A stretch of 64,000 nucleotides of DNA from Tubulanus polymorphus (lineage: Eukaryota > Nemertea > Palaeonemertea > Tubulaniformes > Tubulanidae), in contig NC_134034.1 in the NCBI RefSeq assembly GCF_964204645.1, positions 248,001-312,000 on the forward strand. Reading direction: 5' to 3'. Made by a program: the position numbers and the translations under genes. Under the pieces are notes generated by a model. The model saw only the letters and a list, made by a program, of their open reading frames with translations. It was not told the origin of the DNA and did no database searches. The first letter of the stretch is position 1, and each line of letters starts with the position of its first letter. Shown here in pieces: positions 46,500 to 57,165 of this stretch.

Positions 46500-49400
46500 A
46501 CCTGGAAATTCATTATTTTTAGAGAACTGTTCTATATAAATTGTTCTATCTGTTCATGTTTCCAGCGTTCAATCACTCAATTAGGCCTAAAGATCGCTGC
46601 TTAGTTAGAGTTTTCAATGGGATACCGACAAGGCTACTGAGGGAAGCGAGGATTCAGCGATAATCCATTAGGTGTCGCTAGTGGCACTGGGTTACTGGGC
46701 TTTAATTTCACTCTACAGGTAAAGTCAACTTTTCTGATTAGTAAATCAAGTTTTAGTAAAAGTAATATCATTCACTGAACGAGAAAGTCGATGACTCGTT
46801 TGATGATTTCCAGATTTGGAAGCCTAGAAATAAAATTCAAATTTTATCGAAAATGAACTGATTTTCACTATGAATAGCCCGGTGTTTTTTTGCGCCATCT
46901 GGTGTTGCCGGTGCCCCATTGTTAAAACTCATTTATGTCCTGATCAAAGTTGGAATCATCAAGATGTTTATGTTTTCCATACATATTTTCAGTGAACAGA
47001 GCTATGGAGGTTTTGGTACCCAACAGTCGACCTCAAATACCGCTGGCTTAAAAACATTGACGAAAATGATAAGTCTTTGATTTGGTGTGAAACTGCTCTT
47101 ATTTCATAACAACTTAACTGACAATTTCTAAAATTTGTTATTAGTTGCTGAACGAAATAACTGGAACCCTTGATAGAATCTGTGAACAGTAAACATTGGG
47201 AATTCACTTCACATTTGTTTAAGATGGACATCGCTTTAGATCCTCAAAACCAATACGGTACCGGTGAATATCTCTACAGATTCTAGTCTCTGTTTGACTG
47301 TACATTTATAAACTCATTTCCTGATTAGAAGCTACATTAATCAGTGAAGGCGAATTTTCAATCACTTCTATTCTGGTCAAAGTTCGAATCATCAAAATTA
47401 TACAACTTTTGTATTCTAGGGTCCAAAATAAAGCTGAACTTGCAGTAAACATTGCGCTCCACAAATCAATCAAGTCAGAAGCGGTGAGTTTTATATCGAT
47501 TTATTGCAGTAATTTGTGGTGAACTTCAAATCAAGTCCAGAAAATGATGTTTTGATCGGTCAATGTTGGCAGGTATCAACGTTTTACTTGAGGACGCAGT
47601 CTAAAGCTACCATCAAACCTCTCAGAAATCTGCATATATTCGACACATTGTGATAAACTACTCATTAACCTGGTAGGTTTTCTGTCACAAACAAGTTGCA
47701 GTTTCTATCTATTTCATTAACCATTTTCTGGCATAATTTTCTCTTTCCAGAATGCAATACGCCCAACACTTTTTGGAACTGGAGAAATTAAAAATATTCA
47801 CCTTCAAAGAGTAAAGAAGCTCTAGTTGTTGGTGAAGCTGCTGATATTGTTTGAAGAAACTAAGTAACTATCTCGATACCTGGTTCTCGCTTATTATAAA
47901 ACTTAACAGTTCAATTATTTATGTATTTATTTTCTTAGAAAATCGTCAGTTACTTAACTTCATGACATTATGACTGTTGGAAGTGAAATCCTGCTAGATG
48001 GCACTGAACTAATCCGATACAAGTTTAGAAATGGTGAGTTTTTAATCACTCCACTGTGGTCTAATTTCATAATATTCTAACTATTAATATAATGCGGCTG
48101 ATGCTTAATTCTGCTCAACACAAGTTTTAAAATGATTGATTTTCTAATAGAATTTAGGCCCCAATTTCAGACTGCTATAGATTCACTAATTACTAATTCT
48201 TATCATAGTATACCGGTAATGATTTTTTGCAGCATGAAATTTGTCCAATAGAACAGTTTGACCAAAGATTGAATAATGGTGTTTGAATTATCTAGAATTA
48301 TAAGGTAATTATAATTTCTAGTTACCGAAATATGTCATGAAAACAATTCCCACTTGACTGTTAATTCAATCGAACATTTTCTGTGTAATATTTGCAGACG
48401 CAAGTTTTCTCTATTCTAGGACGAAGTGGGGATCGGGACCAATTTGCCATTTGACAGGGACAGGAACCAGCCATCTACCTGGAGATTGATATGCTGCCAC
48501 TTATTTCAGATCTGCAATTTTTAAGTTTAAAGCCAAATGAATATTGTTTATCTGTGCCGACCGGCATGGGCAGCCTACTGTTGTTCTGTTTATGATGGTT
48601 TGATAGACTGTGTATCACATATCCATAAAAACAATCGAGTCATCCCCTGATTCGTCTCTCAAAGCTGTGGTGTCATTTTTGCTAATAGAATAATAGCCTG
48701 ACTCGGGCATAGAATATATAATTAAAACCCTGCTATATGCAAATTTAAAAGATTTAAAAGGCGTAATTTATTTATCAAGAATCAGAATCAAAATAATAAA
48801 AGTAAAATAAAGAAATAACTAGAACAACCTATACGCACAAAATAACAAAACCTCTCGACCTTAGCACTGAACACTCGCTTTACTTTCCTAATGAACTTGT
48901 TTTTCCCTGTTTTAGTTATTTCTACAGACTTGATGATGGTCTCTACAGAGACTCCAAAATGTTGTGTCTTTTACTTCTATTAAGTTTCTATATAGTGGGT
49001 TTTAAAGTTTTAGTGAAAATTGAAATTGAAGATTAAATGTAGCTGTAAAGCAGCGATAACTGGTTGCATTAGTTTGTAATTGTTTGTACCCCACGACCCA
49101 GTTTTATTGGTCTGATTTTGTAAAAAATTGTATGATACACATATTGTATAATGATGTAATATGGACATGTTTTAAGTAACTCAATCAATGAAATCATAAA
49201 GTTGAAATATCGACAGGTTTTCTTTATTATGTGACTATAATATTTCGTGTGAACTGTTGTTCTGTTTTATTTGAAATAAAGATGAATTTTCTGTGTTGTT
49301 TTAGTTGTGATAACAGACGTCAGCAGTTTCACACACACTCAGTGCGTCACACGTAAATCCCACGGGTTCAGTTTCATAGAAATAATTTACTCAAAAAACT

Positions 49401-49990
49401 TTACTCAATTCGATCGAGTTTGCCACCTCAATGAATGAATATTTTTGAAGAAACTGAGCCTAGGGTACAGTTTCACAAACCATCATCCTTTCTCTGTGAA
49501 ACTGGACACTCGCTATTCAGTGTGCGAAACTGCGGCATCTAAATCTGATTGAAACCCTCCCATCATAAACCAAATCCTACTAAGGGTCCGGTTTCACAAA
49601 AACTGAGATAATGAAGAAATTTATCCTTTCTTGATATTTGATCCACATTACGTTTCACAAATTCAATTAAAAGATGGATCGTTTTTTGTGAAATTGCGAC
49701 CCCTGGTATGCGAGGGTTTCAATTCGTTGGTGAGCTACACCAAATACTATTACAGAACAGATAATATTGCCCGTTTCGTTTAGGCTAAACAAAAATGATA
49801 CCTTGTTTCTCCGTTTTATGATAAAATTTATAAACAGTTCATTTCTATAGCGGCTGGGTCTGTTATGGTAAAATGGATCACGATTTTTAAAAAAGTAATG
49901 TATAGGGTTGATAGGCGGCCGGCCGGGTCAACATTTAAGCTCAGCAGAGCGGAGAAACAAGGTATCAATTTTTTTAGCCTATTCACTAGA
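46500..49990. other. Region without a recognised gene
   Basis: Several acceptor- and donor-like sites and an AATAAA near 49276 could belong to a non-coding transcript on the plus strand. No conserved reading frame found. 49320-49700 repeats GTTTCACAAA-like motifs. Confidence 0.3.
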
Positions 49991-50016
49991 ACTCTGTGGT
50001 CTAGTGGTAGACACTT

Positions 50017-50215
50017 ATATGATATGATGCTAGGGGTAGTGATATGATGCTAGGGGTAGTGATATGAAGCTAGGGGTAGTGATATGATGCTAGGGGTAGT
50101 TATATGATGCTAGGGGTAGTGATATGAAGCTAGGGGTAGTTATATGATGCTAGGGGTAGTGATATGATGCTAGGGGTAGTGATATGACGCTTAGGGGTAG
50201 TGATATGATGCTAGG
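50017..50215. repeat. 20-bp tandem array
   Basis: About ten copies of GATATGATGCTAGGGGTAGT with minor variants. Confidence 0.9.
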
Positions 50216-50647
50216 GTTGTGCCTCTTTATTGCTGCTGGGAAAAATTAAAGTTTAGTTCATTATTTCTGTACCGTTTTTTCATTTAAGATATTGCCTTTC
50301 GTATGGATTGAATACAAAATAGGTTCCTTGAGATATTGACTTCTTTGACTTAGTATTAGCATTAAGCGGCATAGGTTCGGTAGTGGATCATCCTCAAACA
50401 GTGCTTAAGGATTTCTGAAACCAACGGACGATTTAAACCTGATGCGCAGCTACACGCGCAGCTTTAGATGATTTAATTATTCAGCCAATCAGAAATCCTG
50501 TTTTATTTTAGCCCGGTTTTCCCTTATATAGTTCTTCCTGAAATTAACCTCAGTGATTATGCAACGAGCGATCTGATTGGTGCCGCAAGTTTTCGTGAGG
50601 CAAAGCTGCGCATGTACCTGCGCACCCGGTCTAGTGTGGCAGGGGTT

Positions 50648-50704
50648 CGTGCCGTGGCTGAGTGTAGCGATGCCATGCCATTAGGTTCGAATCCCTGCCG
50701 TGGG
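50648..50704 (+). repeat. tRNA-like SINE head
   Basis: GTGCCGTGGCTGAGTGTAGC (A-box-like) followed by AGGTTCGAATCCCTGCCG (B box and part of a stem). Too degenerate for a functional tRNA. Confidence 0.5.
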
Positions 50705-50822
50705 AGGATGCGCCTCTCGTCTCATCAAATCTCCACCTTCGTACCGACACGTTACTAACAAAACAGCGAGAGTTCATTCCAAATACATTTTATTAGCAAT
50801 AAACTTAAAACGTTATGAAGTG

Positions 50823-52481
50823 CTACCTATTTCCACCAGGTGGCATTAGTGTATCTCGTATTTCCAGTAGTTCACGCGTATCGTGACGTCGCAACGCGAG
50901 GTCACGTACGCTGCCACGTGACCGTGACACGGCGCTGATTGGACGGCTTATGTGACGCGTGATGACGTCATCGTTGTAAAGCGTGAATATACTGGGTCGT
51001 CTGTTAGGTGGGTGCGGGTTGTATTGATCGGGTACCGGGAGCGGTGGATATCCCGGAGTCGTGGGTTTCGTGTCGGGAATCTCTACCGGAACCAGGTGAC
51101 CCGAATTATCCGTTAAGAATATTTTATTCTCGTTAGAATGTTTGTGTTTCTGGTCGGCTGCTCCGTGGTAAACGGCATTCTGAGGCGTCGGTAGAATATG
51201 AGATACCGGATTCAGGTACGGGTAAGGTGGTGGGGGTGTCATGGGCTGAGTTCGGGTACCGTCTGAAATTAAACAAACTAATTTCATTAATCTTTCAGAT
51301 TGAACAAAGTAGTTTATGACGTCATTGGGTGTTGAAATGAGCAGCCATCTTGTCCTCGTGACCCCGCCGTTGTGGTGGTACTGACCGTGATAATTGGTTT
51401 CGTTAGAATTCAATGTCCCACCTGCAGTGCTGCCCTCTAGGGCGTGGATTTGAAGAAGTTTTCGTTTTGACCGCAATAAATTTAAACACGACAGGAATAG
51501 GAACCAGAACGCGACAGATAGTGCAAACCTGCAGTTCAAAATAGAATCCATTATACATGTATGAAAAATTCATCTTATCTTCATTTTTAATTATACCTGT
51601 AGTAACTTCTTGGACCCAATCCCACAGTGTGATCTGGGTCTTGGTTTTGGTTCTACAGATATATGGGTTTAATTCGGCGAACCCAGGGTTGGGTTTAATT
51701 GGAGCCGTCGCAGAAAAGTACGTTGTTTGTTTATCAACTTTACCAAATGACAATGAAAGTAGCAATATCACTGGTGATGACATTTATATATATTCACTGC
51801 TTAACCCTGGACAACCGTTTGGGCAACAACCCCGGACCCCGATGGAGGATTCCGTGGCCTTGGTTGAGGGCCGGGGGGGGGGGGGGGTGTTTAGTTGAAG
51901 AAGCGGAATTGTTTGAGAACAGTAAACACCGTACCTTACATAAGCATAATATATTGATTAATATTATTGATTTCGCCCGATTGATTATAATGAGTATCGT
52001 TGCTATGTAACGGTAACAATGGCGGAAGCCGTTTGATAACGATTATCTCTCACCAGAAATACCAGGCTCTATATATAAACAATGTAGTTCGGTCGTCTGG
52101 AGGTTGGTCACGTCTCGTCGCGTAGCAACACGAATCGTCACAGCACACCAGCCCTGAAGAGCACCTGAAGATATTCACAAAAAACATTATTCAATGCTAT
52201 TAGAAGATGCGCACTCAACCCGGACCCAAATATTCAAAGACATTTGAGAAGTCGTCAATTCTATTTTCCTTAAAACTGGCCACTGGCCTCAGAGGGGCGG
52301 ATCTAGGGAAACATGAAGGCCGGAGCCAAGTCAGTGGCCGCTATTGGGGTTCCGCGTGCCGTTAATACGATTCCGGACAGACAGACGTCTCGCAAACTGT
52401 GTTTTACCTGAACTGTCGTCTGCTGCTTGTTGTTGATGCTGTTGAGTTGTTCGTAAAAGTACACGTTACACAAGTTACTAA
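50823..52481 (-). CDS. WBP1/VOPP1-like PPxY membrane protein (5' exon not identified)
   Basis: Four exons: 52481-52408, 52164-52054, 51528-51422, 51262-50823, in continuous phase. The extracellular part is cysteine-rich (CSSGLVCCDDSCCYA). YRAWYFWFALSVAFWFLFL leads into one membrane segment, a basic stop-transfer (RSKRK) and a Pro-rich cytosolic tail with TPPPPYPY (a PPxY WW-binding motif) and GYPPLPVP. The CC..SCC pattern followed by a WYFWF membrane segment is typical of the WBP1/WBP1L/VOPP1 group, which recruits NEDD4-type ligases through PPxY. The exon carrying the signal peptide lies upstream of 52484 and I could not place it. An unspliced reading through 51551-50823 also stays open but loses the Cys-rich domain, so I prefer the spliced model. 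Confidence 0.72.
51870..51888. repeat. Poly-G run
   Basis: About 15 consecutive G, in an intron of the WBP1-like gene. Confidence 0.8.
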
Positions 52482-52742
52482 CTGAAAATAAAGACAAATT
52501 TACGATAAACTTGTTCTAGTCCCCGTGGTACATTTACCACGGCGATGATCTATATAGCTCGAAACGTCGCGTCCACGATTTTGAAACCTTTTGTAGACCT
52601 ACATTCATAAATACTTTATGGACTTATATCACACATAATTATGTAATTAAACTTCAACACAAGTTCTAAACCGTGAAAAACGGCTCCACAAATTACAGAA
52701 AATCCCAAATCGCATTTTGAACTGGAGTCGTCAAATCAATAA

Positions 52743-52826
52743 GTCAGGATGGCCGAGTGGTCTAAGGCGCTGCGTTCAGGTCGCAGTCTAGTTCTCTAGG
52801 CGTGGGTTCGAATCCCACTTCTGACA
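52743..52826 (+). tRNA. trnL-CAG: tRNA-Leu (anticodon CAG)
   Basis: Full cloverleaf. Acceptor GTCAGGA pairs with TTCTGAC, with discriminator A at 52826. The D arm is GGCCGAGTGGTCTAAGGC. The anticodon stem CTGCG/CGCAG closes loop TTCAGGT (CAG). A long variable arm (TAGTTCTCTA) and T arm GTGGGTTCGAATCCCAC follow. Type II structure fits leucine. Intron-less. Reads CUG codons. Confidence 0.95.
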
Positions 52827-52829
52827 TGT

Positions 52830-53050
52830 CATTATTTTACGATTCCTTTTAGAATTTTAAACCATTTATTTCTATCGCCATCTATATTTCAATGCCGCCT
52901 GTATCAGTAACCAGCGTGTCCACAAATCATCCTTTTCCCCTGAACACTAACCACAGAAAACAAAACATCTCAAAGAGGAACAACAAATATATTTTGGTAA
53001 AATAATATAACCATTTTCAATTAGATTTCTCTCAATGACAAATAAAGTGA
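52830..53050. repeat. Flank duplicated with tRNA-Leu, copy 1
   Basis: Segment containing ACCATTTATTTCTATCGCCA and ATATATTTTGGTAAAA matches 54165-54370 at an estimated 80-85% identity. Confidence 0.8.
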
Positions 53051-53059
53051 ATAATAAAA

Positions 53060-53700
53060 TATCATTAGCTGCTTGTAAAAGTTCTGTCTGAAGCTCTGGG
53101 GGAGGAGCACCACGTACCTTGATCAAATTGCCACCGATGAAATTAACCAAAACTGCAACAATTTTGCCCATACTGAAATATCCACAATCAGTTACGGATG
53201 GAGATGGAGAACACGACGCGGCGAATAGACTGCACGCGCCAGGTATTGTCGTTTATATAATGAAGCCATCTGTATTAATTACATCAGTTCGTCGTGCTGC
53301 CCCCCGTGGTTCGTGAGTGCCGTCTTTGTGTAACTAATCACCTATACAACTAAAAGACAATACGCGATATAATTAGATCAGTTCCACAACATTTCCACAC
53401 GATGTTTCCGCCATCACAACAGTGTTTGTTTTGACGCTGAGTCCCGTTGACAGCTCCTGGGGCGACTACACGTTCTTTCATTATAAGGGGCAGAAGTCCA
53501 GGGACCGCTGTTGAGATGAGGGTAGCATAATTTTTGGGGGGACGGAATAAGAGCACGAAATGTTCGTGACAGTAGCACGTGCTACCACCGCGCCGCTCTC
53601 GCCCAGTGCTGGAACTGTTTCCACCATCGCTCTACGATTGATTCTGTTTTATCTGTGGTTCACTGAGTCTGGAACCTAATTAAAGAATTATAAGTTAAAT
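53060..53700. other. No gene assigned
   Basis: Two short minus-strand frames (53171-52947, 53556-53350) start near ATGs; the first begins next to an acceptor-like TTTCAG. Neither resembles a family I know. They could hold the missing 5' exon of the WBP1-like gene, but no join was convincing. Confidence 0.25.
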
Positions 53701-53827
53701 CAATCCGTAAAAAGGACCCCGCATTGAATATCTATATATTTTATTTGTTAACCACTGATAGGCCCCTTCAGGAGTCACAAATAACAACAAATCCCAAACT
53801 GGCACAAATTTTGGCCTGGAAATAAAA

Positions 53828-54070
53828 GCCGTGATCACACGTAGACGATTTTGCATGGATCAGGCTCGAGCCCAATTTGGGCCAATTAGAGAACGCGCTC
53901 ACACATAACTCGATATATACTAACAATGTGAGCAACTTCCGGAATTTGACCCGTGCTTAAGTTTGGCGGGCCTGGTCCGACATTTTTGTTCGGGTCAGAT
54001 TTTGCCCGGGCACATTGATTTGGCACGCGTGTAAAGTTGTTTCTGGGCCAATAATGCTCGTTCGGACGCA
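53828..54070. mobile_element. MITE with GCCGYGATCACACG terminus, copy 2
   Basis: Starts GCCGTGATCACACGTAGACG and shares GGCCCGGGC-type interior motifs with 40418-40740. The far end is decayed. Confidence 0.5.
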
Positions 54071-54077
54071 GTAACGT

Positions 54078-54147
54078 CAGTAAGTCTAAGACGCTGCGTT
54101 CAGGTCGCAGTCTAGGTCTCTAGGCGTGGGTAACCCACACTTCCACC
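54078..54147 (+). pseudogene. tRNA-Leu(CAG) pseudogene
   Basis: GACGCTGCGTTCAGGTCGCA and the variable arm TCTCTAGGCGTGGG match the intact tRNA at 52743. The acceptor and D arms are disrupted and the T loop is deleted (GTGGGTAACCCAC). Confidence 0.8.
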
Positions 54148-54159
54148 ATGCGAGATTTT

Positions 54160-54370
54160 TACCATTCCTACTCAGCAGGATTTTTTAAACCATTTATTTC
54201 TATCGCCATCCATCCGCGTGTATCCAGTAACCATTGTGTCCACAAATCTTCCTTTTCCTCTCAACACTAACCACAGAGCACAAAACATCCCAAAGAGGAA
54301 CCACGAATATATTTTGGTAAAACAATATAAACATTTCTAATTTAATTCTCTTTCAAATAAATTCGTACAT
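54160..54370. repeat. Flank duplicated with tRNA-Leu, copy 2
   Basis: Diverged copy of 52830-53050, ending just before the LRRC46-like gene. Confidence 0.8.
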
Positions 54371-54429
54371 AAATAATTAAAATATTAAACAAAATGCCTC
54401 AGGACGGAAATGATGCAAAGTAACGTAAT

Positions 54430-55810
54430 TTACTGATTGGATATGTTTAACGAATTAGAAGGATTATGTTTATCCATCCAGCGAGCTGATAGCGGAGCTG
54501 TACTGGCAGCAGATTCACAGCGTATTTCATCTAAAAAATCCTCGCGTTTCGAATGTTCGCTTAGAACTTGTTGCACGCGTAATTTTGAACGGGCTATAAT
54601 ATCGTCTGTCGTAGTTTTGAAGATTCCTAGAAATAAAGGGATTCCCATTGAAATAGATTGCGGTTTAATTGAAGCCGATAATCTGCAATTTCATGAAGCT
54701 TTAAAACAGAGATTTTACCTTCAATAGAGTTCAAATCGATTTCATCTTCATCACTCTCCACCTCCTCATCGTCGTTCTCATCGTCCTCAGATTCAGATAC
54801 AACGAATCCCGATTCGACGCGCTCCTGTCTGCTGACCGGCACGCCGTCCAGTTGACGTAGATTCGGTAAATCTTGTATCATACGCCCCCTATTAGTCAAC
54901 AATGAGAATTAAAGACACGAATTACGAGGAGAAAGTTTCACAAAGTTAAATAAGACAGAACGTAGTTACCTGTGGTCAGGAATCTGTGTACATCGATTAC
55001 CAACAAGATTCAGAATCACCAGTGACTGCGGAATTTCATCTGAATTTAAAAAACAAAATCACAATTTTAACCAATTGTAAATGTAGCCCGTGTAGGAAGA
55101 TGGTACATGTCCTGTTACCCAGAAGGGACTGAACCATTAAGATCATCTTGTATTTGGACTATCCAGGAGGGAACAGGAAGTGTTACCTATATCAACGGTA
55201 TCGATCATATTTTCAGACAGATCCAGTAACTTCAGACGTTTTAACATCAATAAGTTTTCAATGCGCTTTATTTTATTGTTCGCCAGCATCAAAATCGACA
55301 AATTCGTCAAACATTCTAAATTTTCGATTTTAACGATCAAATTCTGAAAATTAAAAAGAAACGCAATTTTGAGAAACATTTTGATTCTCCGTAACACCCA
55401 GATCCAGGGGGTTCTCCTTATTACTGAGATGAGATCCAGGGGAGTGCGGAAACTCTTACCGCTTGAAGGTATAAATTTGTCACATTTTTACCCAGTAATT
55501 CTAAATTGTCGATTCTGCTAATATTTTCTCGATCTAAACGAACGTGGGTGACTTTATCCAACGCGTTCAACCTGAGAGGAGGAAACAACATCAAAACAAT
55601 CAATCAATCAAACTCCACAGAGAGTTGACGAGATAAGAATAATTCGAATTCTTCTTACAACTTCTCCTGTGAATTCGACAGCGCTAAATTCGCATTGAAT
55701 TCGGATAGATTCCTCTTGGCTATAACATGAAGAGAGAGTCTGGTACCGTGAACCAGCACCACATCATCACCGTCATTCTCTTCTTCCAGCGAGCGCAGAG
55801 ACGATGACAT
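54430..55810 (-). CDS. LRRC46: LRRC46-like leucine-rich-repeat protein, six exons
   Basis: Exons: 55810-55659, 55571-55460, 55343-55187, 55039-54970, 54888-54719, 54626-54430; phases agree, about 285 residues (human 321). After a short N-terminal arm come SDS22-like LRRs: THVRLDRENISRIDNLELL, NLIVKIENLECLTNLSILML, NNKIKRIENLLMLKRLKLLD and LSENMIDTV. The cap DEIPQSLVILNLVGNRCTQ strongly resembles LRRC46. An LRR C-terminal cap (LPNLRQLDGVPV), a long acidic stretch (SESEDDENDDEE) and a helical tail follow. The mammalian protein is needed for sperm flagellum structure. The start ATG is the first in an open 50-codon exon. Confidence 0.88.
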
Positions 55811-56016
55811 TTCTTGCTATTTGTAGCAATAAATATATTGAGTTGAATTGTGTTTACATGCGGAAGTGTAACAAATTAAATCAAATTAAAATATATTGGT
55901 GTCAATAATGAAATAAATCGAGGTTTGTAGGTGTAATTGTATTTTTCCAATTAGCGCCCTTAACCATTAAATACTTTCCATAAAAAATACTTGATCTAAA
56001 AGTGGCGTAGCACAAC

Positions 56017-56275
56017 TGAGTGGCAGCACCATACGGTCACCTAGCGGAATTTCTTTGAACTAACGTAATATTGCGGGCCGGATCGCCGGAACTTTAGATA
56101 TAAACGCCTATTTTACGGTGCTCTGCTCTAAAACTGTCAGTTTTAAACTTCTTTTACTGAAAATGACTGTATATGATTTCATGAAAGAGTATACAACGAA
56201 TCGTAATCGAGCCGGCCCGCGTTATTCTATTAGTTCACAGAAATCCCACTAGGGGACCGTATGGTGCTGCCACCT
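56017..56275. mobile_element. Palindromic element (GGCAGCACCATACGGT ends)
   Basis: GTGGCAGCACCATACGGTC on the left is the reverse complement of GACCGTATGGTGCTGCCAC on the right. Similarity continues inward for about 70 bases (GTGAACTAATAGAATAACG in complement). No coding capacity. Confidence 0.65.
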
Positions 56276-56289
56276 AGCTTATATCATGA

Positions 56290-57160
56290 AACTTAATTTT
56301 TTTTCAATTAGAGAATAAGTTTTATTGTTTTATAGTGTTTCAATAAAGAAAAAAGTATTTATAATCATGGATGAGTTTTCTCTACCCCCGGCTCTAGTCA
56401 GGGTTTCTAAGGGTGTCCCGTTCGAATCTGCCTTAAACGGGTTGTCCCAGGTTCGAATCCTCAAAATAACTCCAACAAACAGAGAAGCAAAAATAACAAA
56501 TTCATTTCTCACAAGAAAAAACAATTTTATTCAAAAATTCATTCGATTAAAATTTACGCAAAAACATGTTTTCTTCAGAAACAAAAAATTAAAGTTTTCA
56601 ATTCATAAAAAATAAAACATTTCTTTAACAAAATATAACTATTTTTCATTAAAAATACCAAAAAAAACAATTCTTTTTCTCGCAATAAATACGTAACAAC
56701 TTATTTACAAAGGATTGGAATATATGAAGGATTAGGGACCAGTCACAGGCCCTACCCTGACCCTGTGACACCTTCCGGTCTTATACCCCACACTATGACC
56801 TCCCTGCCTTATGTCCATTACAATCCTTACTCCTCCCTTGTGACGTTCCTCATGGAATTGAAATAGGACAAATTAGTTTAAGTTCTTCAACATGAGTTCC
56901 GAGGAAATTAAAAATTCAAGAACAGAATTTTTTTCACTAAAAGATGGTTCAAGTTTTTCGGCTTTGGTTCCGGAGGAAACTAAATATTCCAGAACAGAAC
57001 TTTTTTCACTAAACGATATTTCATTTTTAAGCCCAAGTCCTCGTCAAAAGATGAAACAATTCCAATTGTCCACACACACACAGTCCAGTTGACACCAAAT
57101 TTAACTTCTAGCACAGATCTAGAAGGGAATAAAGTCCTGTATCGTGGAGCGGCTAGGGGA
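56290..57160. other. 3' flank of the CNGK-like gene
   Basis: A-rich sequence; open frames here show no domain. The probable 3' UTR lies at the right end. Confidence 0.35.
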
Positions 57161-57165
57161 AGCGT

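Noticed and set aside
45973-46604. Large overlapping open frames on both strands at the CAG array
   Set aside because: Stop-free because of repeat composition; six conflicting products are not evidence of coding. Kept only as a possible exon in findings.
54078-54147. Second functional tRNA-Leu
   Set aside because: Acceptor and T arms are broken; called a pseudogene.
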